This document shows, piece after piece, positions 11,150 through 21,505 of a stretch of DNA of 64,000 bases (positions within the stretch are counted from its first letter, which is position 1; every line of letters starts with the position of its first letter). The notes below the pieces were generated by a model. The model was given only the letters and a program-made list of their open reading frames with translations, searched no databases and had not been told where the DNA came from. The stretch covers positions 1 to 64,000 of the forward strand of contig LGRX02035154.1 of the NCBI GenBank assembly GCA_001247695.2, read 5' to 3'. A program made the position numbers and the translations under genes. This DNA is from Cymbomonas tetramitiformis (lineage: Eukaryota > Chlorophyta > Pyramimonadophyceae > Pyramimonadales > Pyramimonadaceae).

Positions 11150-11600
11150 TCACAGATCGGCAGACCCTTCGATAGCGGTAAAACTGCTATTCTGACGGCG
11201 GTTTGGACTTTACCGGCGTCTTCCTCGCGGAAATCTACCCCATTTAAGTATTTTCATCACTTCATTTGGTTAACTTTCGAGGAGATGGGTGATCTCTTCG
11301 CAACCCTATCTTTTTGACGACAGTTTTTTTCAGTTTGCATTGCGAACGTGGCATTAGCTCAAACAGAGCGCCAAACTGCGGTTTGGAGGTCTCGGTTAAA
11401 ACCCGGGATGCCACACAATAGAAGAGTGTTCAACGACACTCGTTTACTTACCTTCTACTTTTTGAAAGATTCGCAGGTTTTCAGACCCTTCGATAGCAGG
11501 AAAACCGCTATTTTCACGACTATTTTGACTTCACGAGCGTTTTCCTCGCGGAAAACTACCCCATGTAAGTATTTTCATCACTTCCTTGGGCCGCGCCTGC
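11150..11600. repeat. two diverged 110-bp direct repeats
   Basis: Blocks at about 11159-11275 and 11479-11590 share CAGACCCTTCGATAGC, a TTCCTCGCGGAAA core and TTTTCATCACTTC, with about 15-20% difference, 320 bp apart. Each ends near a GTAAGT, a donor-like site, which hints at duplicated exon edges. No protein family recognised. Confidence 0.65.
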
Positions 11601-12373
11601 CGGGCGCATGAAACTAAGCTGGGGGGGGCGCCTTGTCGGGCGCATTGAACTGAGCAGGGGGCGCACATGCCGGGCGCATGTGTGGTTTGGAGTGGTGTGT
11701 GTGTGGTGAGCAACAGGAGCGATTGGAGCAACAAAGCATGCCGCGACATGACCAGCGAAGCCATCGAGGGAGCGTGGACATCGCCGTTGCTGTTAACCCA
11801 CATGATCTGATTAGTAGCCGACAAGAATGTTGTTGCCATAAGAATTAGCCACGAAGAAGTGAAAAATTCATCCATGGTAGAACGTAGGTTGCAATCTTGC
11901 AAATGATTAGAGGGATGCGCTTAGGTTGGCGGGCGGCAATGTAAGTAAGGCATGTATATAAATGTAAAGGTGTGTGGGGCATGCATTATTTTGGGGTAGG
12001 ATTGTTGGTGATACAAGTAAACACGTGTTTCAGAAATGTGACCGTGGCAAGGAGAGTGTGGGCAAGTCCCCGACTACACAAAGGTATCGGGTTGGCAGCC
12101 CAAAATTTGTGTGGATCCCTTCTTGTGGCGGGCCATGGGCATTCCAAGCAAGGAGGCAACTTTCTTGATTCAATCCTTAGCCACACACCGTGGAAAGCAA
12201 GGGGGGTTGAGTAGCGGTGTTAAGCGGCAATTATAGGTTGAATACCCTTCCAGAGGGTTGTCTACTTGGGAGGAATGCCCGTCACTTGTATGAATAATGA
12301 CAACATATAATGGATAAGATGAGTATAGGGATGGGGGGGGGCATGCATAACTTGCAATGAAGTGCCCTGGCCG
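11601..12373. other. no gene seen
   Basis: A unique-looking spacer with a G-rich GGGGGG(C/T)GCC patch at 11620-11640. No supported gene. Confidence 0.4.
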
Positions 12374-13190
12374 ATTCAGGGCCTGAAAGGCATTTTCAGG
12401 GCCTGACAAGTCATTTTCTGGGCCCGAAAAGCATTCTCAGACCCTGAAAACCATTTTCAGGCCCTGAAAAGTCGTTTTCAGGCCCTGAAACCCGTTTTCA
12501 GGCCCTGAAACCCGTTTTCAGGGTCTGAAAACCATTTTCAGGGCCTGAAAACCATTTTTAGGGTCTGAAAAGTCATTTTCAGGGCCTGAAAACCATTTTC
12601 AGGCCCTGAAAACGTGAAAAGTCGTGTTCAGGCCTTGTAAACCGTTTTCAGGGTCTGAAAATCATTTTCGGGGCCTGAAAACCATTTTCAGCCTGAAAAG
12701 TCATTTTCAGGGCCTGAAACCCATTTTCAGGGCCTGAAAAGTCATTTTCAGGGCCTGAAACCCATTTTCAGGGCTTGAAAAGTCATTTTCAGGCCCTGAA
12801 AAGTCATTTTCAGGCCCTGAAAAGTCATTTTCAGGCCCTGAAAAGTCATTTTCAGGGCCTGAAAACCATTTTTAGGGCCTGAAAACCATTTTCAGGCGCT
12901 GAAAAGTCGTTTTCAGGCCCTGAAACCCGTTTTCAGGGTCTGAAAACCATTTTCAGGGCCTGAAAGTCCCTGAAAAGTCGTTTTCAGGGTCTGAAAATCC
13001 TTTTCAGGGCCTGAAAGTCCCTGAAAATGGTTTTCAGGCCCTGAAAGTCCCTGAAAATGGTTTTCAGGCCCTGAAAAGGATTTTCAGACCCTGAAAATGG
13101 TTTTCAGGCCCTGAAAAGGATTTTCAGACCCTGAAAACGACTTTTCAGGGCCTGAAAACCATTTTCAGGGCCTGAAAAGTCATTTCAGAG
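12374..13190. repeat. 0.8-kb array of a 17-bp palindrome
   Basis: About 35 copies of TTTTCAGGSCCTGAAAA, itself a near-perfect palindrome, separated by short spacers. In the first three-quarters the spacers read mostly CCA and GTC on the plus strand. After about 13025 they read TGG and GGA, their complements, so the array also flips orientation and can fold on itself at large scale. Every unit carries TTTTCAG, a splice-acceptor look-alike. The ORFs across it have no protein features. Confidence 0.9.
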
Positions 13191-13196
13191 GGGCTG

Positions 13197-13735
13197 TCCT
13201 CACACCGTTTCAACCGAGCCACGGGTCCGGGGCCGCGCCTCGAGCCTTGAATAACAAGGACACGCGCACGCCTCTCCTAACCCACCGGCTGTAATCCACA
13301 AAGAAGATGCCTTGCACACGAGTAGCCACGGGTACAGGGGGCGCGCAGCGAGCCTTGAATCAGGCCACGCGCACGCCGCTCCCGACCCACCGGCTCATCG
13401 TCGGGGAAAAGAAAAACAACCATTCGTGTTGTAACCTTACCGGCCGGTCGACGAATTTCCCCACGGTCCACCGCACCGAACCGAAACAGCAACATACATC
13501 CTACCGGTCACACCCCCTTATTATGCTCGCGTGTCCGAGGAGCTGTCCTCACACCGCACCATATACATTCCGTGTGCCCAACCCACATGCGCGCACGGTC
13601 CACCGCACCGACCCGAAACAACCACATACATCCTACCGGCCACACCCCCTTATTATGGTCGCGTGTCAGAGGAGCTGTCCTCACACCACACGATACATAT
13701 TCGGTGTGCCCTGTACGCGCATAGCACCACCTGAG
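13197..13735. repeat. 132-bp tandem duplication plus a related block
   Basis: The blocks at about 13463-13595 and 13597-13728 share GGTCCACCGCACCG, CATACATCCTACCGG, CACCCCCTTATTATG and GAG(G/A)AGCTGTCCTCACACC. A third, weaker copy of the GGCTGTCCTCACACCG end lies at 13197. It sits about 190 bp beyond the stop of the OTU-MYND gene and just after the palindrome array. Non-coding as far as I can see. Confidence 0.75.
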
Positions 13736-13923
13736 AGATGACATACGCTCATTCCACAAGACGTTCTAAAATTTATTTCAAAAGTTGCTTACATCTAGGG
13801 GGCTGCGCCACGCCCTTCCCTAGCGCACTCGCTACTATCCATGCAGACTGCTTATTTTGGGCATTGGTACACCGCTTAGATGAGTTCACCGCAGACCACC
13901 ACTATCTCAGCCACTATCGGGGT

Positions 13924-15765
13924 TCACAGTTCACATTGTCCCACTGCTGACACGAGGTCGCGAAGCTCGGGTATCTGATGCAAAAAACGGCCCAATATAC
14001 CCCGCGTGATCATACGGGCAGCGCAGCGTACGCTCCAAGTCTTGAACACATAACCGCCATATTCCCATAGCCCCGCCATATTCCTCCATTCCGACACAGC
14101 GATGGCCTTGCATTCGTGTCGGTGTGTCCGCTGCCAGTCTCCGCGCTGACACTCAGGTGAACAGTACACACGCGAAAGGCACCCTCCGCATTGACGGACG
14201 CCTTTCCCAATCAGGACACGGCGACATACGGAACAAGGCTCTTGTCTCTTCGGCAGGGATCTCGGGGGAATCGGTTGACAGTATTCCGCAAAGTGCGCAT
14301 GGATGTAGATTATTGTTCTCCAACACTCGTGGCCGTGTGAGTACTGGCGCGGAAAACTGGTGGATTCGCTTTGCCCGCGGTTTTGAAAAGATGAAGCGTA
14401 GATACCTTCCGCTGCACGTAAGCATACCACACGATTGGCATAGTCAGGTCTGCCGTATTTGGGAATTTTTTGAGTGGTACGCATCTGCCGAAATATGCAC
14501 TCCGGCGCGAACTGTGATACATTGTATCCAGTGCATTTTATGAGAGGTTCGATGGGATTCTCAGGACACCATGCCTCCACCATGATATCTCCACGCGCAG
14601 GATCCCCTGTCGCAGCATACTTGTCTTGCACATACACAAACGCCATCCACGTCTCGCCCGGCCGGCCAGTGGTCACCCAGCTTTTCCTCCACCATCCGCG
14701 ACGCAACTGACCTTCCACGACAACATTGCCTGATTGGAGCGACTCCACCCGCCATTGGACGACACGGTGGAACATGGTTCGCACGGCGGTAACCACCAGC
14801 GCCAAGAAAAGGGCACGCGAAGAAAACGGTCGTGGATCATAGCGCAGTTCCGGGCACTTTAGCGGACCGAACATCGCACATGCATCGCTTTCGGGCTCCC
14901 ATTGCCTTTGTGCAGTTTCCGGCACATCCAGGAGAAACATCTCTGCATTCCCTTGGGGACGGGCATCCTCCAACAGCGAGCCCCAGGATGCATCCGGGCC
15001 GTACAGGCAATGCCCGTGAAACGTGAACTCAAAGGAGTACGATTCGGCTCCCTCCACATTTTGACGCATGCGACGGACATAGCAGAACGCCCGACATCGG
15101 TACCGCAAAAATTCAGTCATGTCCACCCAAGAGTCGAGCGTGTCGTACGCATTCGCACACGCGGATCGCAGCGGTTCGTGCGGCAGACCGGTTAACGTGC
15201 CTGCAACCTAAAACACCGCACAATCGGTTTTCAATACACTTTAATGCCAAAAGTACTAGTCATCTGCAAGTTTTAGGTGCCTCCATAATGTACCTTTAAT
15301 AATTGGAGCAATTAACGGACAAGTGGTGCGCGCTCACGTGAGGTCTACAAGTGTACCGGCGGGCACGGGCGGAATCCACTCAACGACAATGCCGTACCCT
15401 TGCAAATCGACAAGCCTATACAGGCAGCACGGACTACCCCTTCGCCTAAATAGGTCTACATGAGTCCCGCCGCGCGAAAGTCTCAACACTAGAACCGTGC
15501 TGTGTACTCGTTCCGCATAAACCGTCAGGGTGTAGTTCACCAAATAGCCCCAGTGACACCGGTGTTCGTCACACAAATAATTTTTTTGTTGAGGAGTAAT
15601 GCCCGCCTGGGTTGAACACCAACCCACAGAGTTGGTCATCTTGGCCACTGTTCCCTGCAAGGCCTGCGCACGGTACTTGCCGCTAGTTGCCGCAGCCAGA
15701 GACCATATGAAACACTTGCCATCGCCAGGGACGCGTACAATATGCCATGTTCGGAGACAGCGCCC
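13924..15765 (-). CDS. OTU cysteine protease-MYND zinc finger fusion (5' end unresolved)
   Basis: Two exons, 15765-15357 and 15200-13924, join at phase 1 with a GT donor and a GTTGCAG acceptor. The first carries RTWHIVRVPGDGKCFIWSLA, which matches the OTU signature with Asp-Gly-x-Cys, followed by a WGYLVNYTLTVYAERV segment like the late OTU helix. I could not place the catalytic His with certainty. After about 270 residues without a known domain, the second exon ends in a MYND finger, CSVCRRVLIGKGVRQCGGC then YCSPECQRGDWQRTHRHEC, with all seven Cys and the His. OTU domains remove ubiquitin; MYND fingers bind proline-rich partners, so a targeted deubiquitinase is a fair inference. An exon upstream of 15765 (acceptor GTTGTAG) must supply the start and is not resolved. 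A second MYND ORF lies just upstream on the same strand. Confidence 0.7.
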
Positions 15766-16123
15766 CTACAACAACACGCAAACAGTCATGGCCAGGGAGG
15801 TTCACAGAGTTCACGTGCGCAGTGCAGGCATCCGTGACCGACAGGCAGGACAGGTGCGTTGCAATACAAGTATCAATCACGGAAATCATCACGATCAAAT
15901 CACTGCACCGTATTTCGCGAGTACAAAAAATACACCAATTCCCAAAGAAGCTCATTTTGGCTTTATACATAAAAAGTGTATAGAAATTGTATCACATATC
16001 GTGTTCTCCCTCACTATTCAAGAGTGTTATTAGCTGTTGCCAATGAGCTGTTGCCTCGTTATTAACACTATCACAATTCCAGTTTGTCATAAAAGCTATG
16101 TGATCCTCAATGGTCCACCTCGG

Positions 16124-16932
16124 TTAGCGGGCCGTGCACTCCATCCTATGCCCAAACGGCGCTCTCCAATGCGCACGCTGACAGACTATGTCGCAATAGC
16201 GTTCTTGCCGGCATGGGCACCGCCTCCTGGTTCCACGAGGCAGCCTGGTCTTGCACAATGAGCATCGGCCAATCCGAAGTGCGGTGGCACGCCAAGCTGA
16301 GAACGCCGCACACTTGGCGTTCACTGCATCCACTTGAACGCCAAGCTCCGCGTAGGTCAAGAGACGGTTGACAGCAAGGAGAGGGGAGTCTTCTGAAATG
16401 GAGGGGGCATCTGTAAGCTCTCGGTGAAGCTGCGTCCCAAAAAACGATTGGAAGACGTTGGTGAAGTGTAACCGAGGGTGACCCCACGGACCGTGAACAA
16501 GCACAACCTCCCCCCACCAACCATGGCAACCGCTGCCGTCGAGGGGCGTGGCATATACACGAAGTCGCAGCAGGCCCCGTAGGCCGTAGGGATGTCCCAA
16601 TTGGGGCACAGACCAGCCGCTCCGCGGCCACCCTGCAAACTCGAAAAAGTTGGCGGAGGGGTCAGCGGACACTCCCCGGCCTTCACGAATATAGCGTGAT
16701 GAAGATGTTGATCACCAAAGACGTCCAGCAGCAAGCTTTGCGCGTGCAACGCAAAGGAGTCCGCCGAGCTCTCAGGCCATAACCCACCAGCAAGGCGGCG
16801 TTGCTCAAGCGTCCAGATTTTCAATAGAGACCACCGCTCCAAGCCATCCTGGCTGCAATATGCGTGACGAGGTGTGGATGTTACCTGCGGCAAAAGGCAT
16901 GGTACGCAGGTTTTCAGAAGTAAAAAAACCAA
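16124..16932 (-). pseudogene. second MYND zinc-finger protein, probably frameshifted
   Basis: The C-terminal MYND finger reads CSLCKTRLPRGTRRRCPC then RYCDIVCQRAHWRAPFGHRM, followed by EC, with the full Cys/His set, ending in TGA near 16124. The frame upstream of about 16670 closes, while the neighbouring frame (16932 to about 16640) has protein-like sequence including LEQRRLAGGLWPESSADSFA. A frame change or a short intron near 16640 (an acceptor-like TTTGCAG lies there) is needed to join them. Same strand and adjacent to the OTU-MYND gene, so the pair may be a diverged tandem duplicate or one larger locus. Confidence 0.5.
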
Positions 16933-17096
16933 CCATCTCCATTCAACTGGCTGGATCGCTGTGATTTATCGCATGCCAGGAAGGCAGCTTTCTAGCCGCA
17001 ATGTAGGCATCATGCGGGAACATATGAACATCATCCAATACCCTATACGAGGACATCGGCGACGAACCTACCTCCTAGGTTAGCATCCATAGGCGC

Positions 17097-19364
17097 TTAT
17101 TGGTTCCCCAGACGGACTAACTTGCCATCGGTAGCCGCCTCGGAGGCCACAAAAAGACGGGCAAGGCTAGCGGCGGTTGGCCGTTTCGCGGGCTCGCGGT
17201 GCACGCAGTCCATAACTGGGTTCCAGATTGCACGGCTGACACTGGTATTGCTTGACCGCTTCCCCAGGATGTCATGCACAGTCGCGTTGGTGGCATCATC
17301 ATTAACTCTCTTCAGGGCGTCATGTGAATCTCGAATCAAGATGCGCACGAGGATCGGGGCAATCGCCCACATGTCGGTTGCAGATGTCGGTCCTCCATGA
17401 CTGTACTCCGGCGCATACACTGATCCAGGCTTCTGATGTGCATCGTCAGGCGTTCCGGAGGTCCATCGGTGCCTTCGGTAGTGATCTTCGGGCAGCCCTT
17501 CCTTATGCTGCCGCCTTGATAGCCCGAAGTCGATGATGACCAAGCTGTCGGGCCTCGTCCGGGAAAGCACCATGGTTGTTGCCCGGACATCCCCGTGGGA
17601 GATACCGGCTTTATGCAGCGCAGCAAAGCCTGTCAAGATTCTGGCGCACAGGTCTCTCTTGAAGGTCATGGTAACAGCCACGGGCGGTTGTGCCAGGAAG
17701 GCGTCTAGGGAGATGCCGTGGTCGATGGAAAGTAAGAACGGTGCACATGCGGGACGTTCTCGTTCGCCAAGCTGCCGCAAACCGAAGTGGAGTATGGGTG
17801 ACACGTACTGCGGAGCTGAATTCGCGGCGAGGGTCGTCATGTATAGTTCCCGAGCAAACTCAGAAAAGCGGGTTGACGCGCTTGGCCAGTGCTTTAGACT
17901 GAACTCTTTGTACACCAAAGGAACTGTGCCGTTGAGGGTGCAACCGACTCTACCGTCGTCGGCCTTGTCCTCCAACTCGGGGTACGTGAAGCAGATGCCA
18001 GACTCCTCCACTTGTAGTCCGTGCTGCGGCTGTCCGCGCAACTTGATGTTCTCCTCGTTCAACTCGTCCGCCTTTTTCAACGCGGCCTTGAGTTGCTCCT
18101 CCAGGGATAAGCGCAGCTTGTGCTTCTCCAATGCAGCCGTGCGGTGCCTCTGCAGGTGCCATTCCATGCTCGCGTTCTGCTTCTCGACGGCGCACTTCTC
18201 CTCGACGGTTTTCCTCAACATCTTGTTGCGGGCCTCCACCTTTATTTCCAGCGTCTCCTCGAGCTCCTTGGCCTTTGTTTCAGCTACTGCCACAGCTCCC
18301 CGGAGTGTCTCCAAATAACCATCGAGTGTCTCCACCTTCTCCTCAGCTGTCTTGGCCCTCTCCTCGAGCTCCGTCAGGAGCAACAACTGGTCGTCGGTAG
18401 ATATTGGGGGTTGTGTTTGGCTCTCCACCTCTGGCTCCTCGCGTAGCAGCTGTGCGAAGAGCGAGAGTGGCTCTCGGTGGATGGTCGCGACCTCGAGATG
18501 GCCTACCCAGCGAAGCGCGTTGAACTTTCTGGTGTTCTCCAGGAGGTAATGCTCGTGGAAGGACAGGTCCACGGTCTTTTCCTTCTGGCGGCAGTACTCC
18601 TCGTCCTCGAAGATGTAGTACACGGCCTTGACACACCGGTGTGAGCGCATCTTGAGGACGTGCACGGCATCGCCAACCTTCCTGGAACCATCCGTGTAGA
18701 TGTGCTCCATGATGTCCTGCGCTACCTTCTCGCCATCCTGAATGTCCTCGAAGTGCTGCTCGAGGGTGTGAAGCAGTCCCATGTGGCCATGTTCTCTCGG
18801 TGGTAGACTCCGGCCTCCCAGGCACAGGTAGCCGCTAATGGAGTGAGCGACAGACCTGATGTACTTCCTCCTGACCTTGCCGTCCAAGAACATCTTGCCG
18901 ACCCCCCGCTGTGTGTTTCCCTCACCAGCGAGAAACTCCAGGTTGCCATCGGTGGTCTTCCGATACCTGACCACAAACACCGTCTGTGCTGATTGGATTT
19001 TAAGCCAATTCAGCTGCAAACTCGTGGTCAGCCACTGGTTCCCTGCGTCCTCGTTGCGGTGACCATTGCTGGCTTTCTGGGGATCAAGTGGACTGTAGAC
19101 GAGCTGTGCAGGCTCTCTCGGGTCGAACGGCTTGTCGGTGGTGGTCATGGTCTTGGGGACGAGGTGTCGTACCAGCTGCTGTGGTTCCACCGGCTTCAGG
19201 CTGTCCTTCCAGACCGTCATCATGGTGGCCATGTCGTCATCCTCCGTGTTCGTCGGTGCCTTGGACTCCACCACTTTGACGTCCTCGGCGTTCACTCGTG
19301 CCAACGTCTTCCGTTTCACAGACCTCGGTGGTGCTGGAGCTCTCCGCTCGGGGTAGCTGGCCAA
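17097..19364 (-). CDS. protein kinase-like protein with coiled coil, single exon
   Basis: Intact 755-residue ORF. Residues about 1-310 have no domain I recognise, about 320-450 form a long Glu/Lys/Leu coiled coil, and about 470-745 are a protein-kinase fold. Visible motifs are VYKEF (candidate ATP-site Lys, about 484), HGDVRATTM for the catalytic loop (about 591), IIDFGLS (about 611), YAPEYS (about 653) and DMWAIAPILVRIL for helix F. The loop has HGD instead of HRD and Thr where the metal-binding Asn belongs; HGD is seen in Bud32-like and some atypical kinases. It may be an atypical kinase or a pseudokinase. No intron signals are needed, unlike most neighbours. The ATG at 19364 is the only in-frame start before the conserved N-terminal stretch. 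Confidence 0.7.
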   Translation of the reverse strand: MASYPERRAPAPPRSVKRKTLARVNAEDVKVVESKAPTNTEDDDMATMMTVWKDSLKPVEPQQLVRHLVPKTMTTTDKPFDPREPAQLVYSPLDPQKASNGHRNEDAGNQWLTTSLQLNWLKIQSAQTVFVVRYRKTTDGNLEFLAGEGNTQRGVGKMFLDGKVRRKYIRSVAHSISGYLCLGGRSLPPREHGHMGLLHTLEQHFEDIQDGEKVAQDIMEHIYTDGSRKVGDAVHVLKMRSHRCVKAVYYIFEDEEYCRQKEKTVDLSFHEHYLLENTRKFNALRWVGHLEVATIHREPLSLFAQLLREEPEVESQTQPPISTDDQLLLLTELEERAKTAEEKVETLDGYLETLRGAVAVAETKAKELEETLEIKVEARNKMLRKTVEEKCAVEKQNASMEWHLQRHRTAALEKHKLRLSLEEQLKAALKKADELNEENIKLRGQPQHGLQVEESGICFTYPELEDKADDGRVGCTLNGTVPLVYKEFSLKHWPSASTRFSEFARELYMTTLAANSAPQYVSPILHFGLRQLGERERPACAPFLLSIDHGISLDAFLAQPPVAVTMTFKRDLCARILTGFAALHKAGISHGDVRATTMVLSRTRPDSLVIIDFGLSRRQHKEGLPEDHYRRHRWTSGTPDDAHQKPGSVYAPEYSHGGPTSATDMWAIAPILVRILIRDSHDALKRVNDDATNATVHDILGKRSSNTSVSRAIWNPVMDCVHREPAKRPTAASLARLFVASEAATDGKLVRLGNQ

Positions 19365-20464
19365 CGAGGCCTGGGCTGCATCTGGAATTCGGCGTTCAGT
19401 TCTGAATGCGTAATCGACTGTTCCCCGTTCCCCCCCGTTGCGGAGCGCTCGTGTAACAAAGACGACACGTCACGATCCCCGTTGATGCATCGGCCCAGAG
19501 CGGACCTGTCATCATAAATATGTAACGTTGTTTTGCGTCTTCAGCGCAATCCACGAAGGAGGTTGGATCGAAACTCGAGAACCGAAACGCGAAGCGAAAC
19601 CTTGCGACTCGTGTTCCGAGAACAGTACAGAACGGCGAAGGAACCGTAGAATACAAGAGCTCACGGGGTTCGTTCAGCTTTCACAAACCCTCACCCAGTG
19701 TGTAAAATATTAAGAGATATTAAGTGGAGAAAGGTTTGTTGTAAAAAAAGAGACCCTTCGTTGATATTAAATAGGGTGTCCGCGGGAGACACGGAAGCCC
19801 CTAGAGTGCGGTGCGTGGTGCTGGAGGTTCGACCCGTAAGATTCACAGGTGCGCCTCATAGGTATATGAGCGCACGTGTGCTTAAGTATGATGTTCGTCA
19901 ATTTTGGATGTAATTTTTGACACCTGGAGCCGCCGGGGCACCTTCAAGGGCAGCGGTTCCGGGTGTCCCTTTCCCCAATAGGTAGCGAATTGAATGCTTT
20001 TGAAATGGGCGGCTGATGGGTGGGACACCCAAGAATGGTTGCAGTGATTTCCACTGCAACGTATTGGGATGGTTGATGGAGGATCTGACCATAACATCCG
20101 CCGGTGCATTTCAAATGCATACAACATACAGGAGGGCGAGTAGTGTAGTTGAATAGGGGCGTAGATACTGATGGGGGCTAGGGGCTCCCACGTTACGTGA
20201 TGTTTTAGTTTTTTTGAAGTTGGTTTCGTGTGTCGGTTGCACGGGAATGGGCGTCACCCCGTAGATTTTATGTTTTAATTACACATAAGGAACATATTTT
20301 TACTGACGGTTGCAGGACATATGTAAACTTTTACTGGAATTGTCAGAGGTGGGCCTTTTTAGCTGCTAAAAGGGCCCACCTCTTAACACCTGGGGATTCG
20401 AGTTCGTGAACTCGTTCTGACGGATTGCGTGGGGTGTGGTTTTTTGGTTCGCATGTAGGAAAAA
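19365..20464. other. spacer; no gene, two hairpins near its right end
   Basis: No convincing ORF. A strong stem-loop at 20345-20383 (18-bp stem, 3-nt loop, stem start AGAGGTGGGCC) and a smaller one at 20399-20414 (CGAGTTC / GAACTCG) lie 50-120 bp upstream of the Dam-like ORF. Confidence 0.6.
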
Positions 20465-21505
20465 ATGGTGAATAACAAAAGGAAGCGATCAGATGTGCGC
20501 GAACGTGCGAACGAAGATGTTTCCGGAGATTGTGCTGGCGGTGGTTCTACTACCTCAGGTGATATGGTCCGAACCCAGTTTACTCAGATGAGTACGCTGA
20601 GCTCAAGAGAGATCTTAACATCTTTTTTGTTTAGAGGGTTCGTCTCATGCGCGCTCGCATGTTATTTAGTAGTGGAAAGGAACACGGAAGACCCAGAGAA
20701 TAACGAGCCCCTAGACTTTTATTTTCGTGAGAATAACGCGGATAACATATTCTGTATCCGCACTGCATACGAGAGATATGTTCCAATGGGTAGATTGTTG
20801 CACGAAATGGCACACACCGAGTCACCTTGTGACCGGCTTCCTGAAACCTTTTGTGAGGCAGAGGCACTTTTACGCATCACCGGCAATAGGAATAGGGTGT
20901 GGCAATGTGTCTTGACCAAATTTCCTGGGCAAAGAATCACCCTCTCCGATTTGAATAGCGTGTGCCATGACCTTAAAGAGGCAGGGACATCTACGGTAGA
21001 TGCACGTGTTAAAGCTTGTACACCTTGGACGTCCGCTGAGAGTTGCCGGTGGTGGACTCCCATATGGATACTTGATCTTGTTAGGAGTGTTTATGAAGAC
21101 AGAATAGATTTAGATCCCTTCAGCGAGCGAGAGTGTAACCGTGAAAGGGTTAAGGCTAGGACGTATTACTCAGAAAAACGCGACGGTTATGCTAGGCGAA
21201 ATAGGTGGTTTAAAAAGGTATTTGCCAACCCTCCCGGTGGAACCACAGGGGGGAAGAGTAATATGGGAAGGGCTTTGAAGCGTGCGGTCTTGGAGTTTGA
21301 GGAAGGAAACGTGGAGTGTTGCATTCTTTTGCTCAAAGCCTCTGTGGGATACCAGTGGTTTGAATTGGTGTACACACTACCACACGTGTTCCTTCGGGAA
21401 AAACCGTCGTTTTTAAATCCTGAGCGACCGGAAGTGGACTCCCCTACCCTTCATGGGTATATATGTTGTTGTTTATCTTGGAAACAACGTCAGTGGTTTC
21501 ATTAA
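20465..21505 (+). CDS. phage-Dam-like DNA N6-adenine methyltransferase
   Basis: Intact 346-residue ORF. Residues about 195-340 match the Dam family found in phages and in DIRS retrotransposons: CRWWTPIWILDLV, then RIDLDPFSERECNRERVKA, then YYSEKRDGYARRNRWFKKVF, then ANPPGG, a variant of the (D/N)PP(Y/F) catalytic loop. A ILLLKAS strand follows, as in family members. Residues 1-190 are unrecognised; the first 45 are polar and basic, with a KRKR cluster that could be a nuclear signal. It would methylate adenine in DNA using SAM. The loop has Gly where the aromatic residue usually stacks on the base, which may lower activity. I see no RT, RNase H or tyrosine recombinase beside it, so it is either a domesticated gene or a relic of a larger element. 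Confidence 0.7.
   Translation: MVNNKRKRSDVRERANEDVSGDCAGGGSTTSGDMVRTQFTQMSTLSSREILTSFLFRGFVSCALACYLVVERNTEDPENNEPLDFYFRENNADNIFCIRTAYERYVPMGRLLHEMAHTESPCDRLPETFCEAEALLRITGNRNRVWQCVLTKFPGQRITLSDLNSVCHDLKEAGTSTVDARVKACTPWTSAESCRWWTPIWILDLVRSVYEDRIDLDPFSERECNRERVKARTYYSEKRDGYARRNRWFKKVFANPPGGTTGGKSNMGRALKRAVLEFEEGNVECCILLLKASVGYQWFELVYTLPHVFLREKPSFLNPERPEVDSPTLHGYICCCLSWKQRQWFH

Noticed and set aside
12374..13190. Palindromic array as a CRISPR locus
   Set aside because: Spacers are 3-9 bp and repetitive, units are 17 bp, and no cas-like gene exists; the genome is eukaryotic.
17533..18446. Plus-strand Ser/Leu-rich ORFs opposite the kinase-like gene
   Set aside because: Antisense of the coiled-coil and kinase coding sequence with no features of their own.
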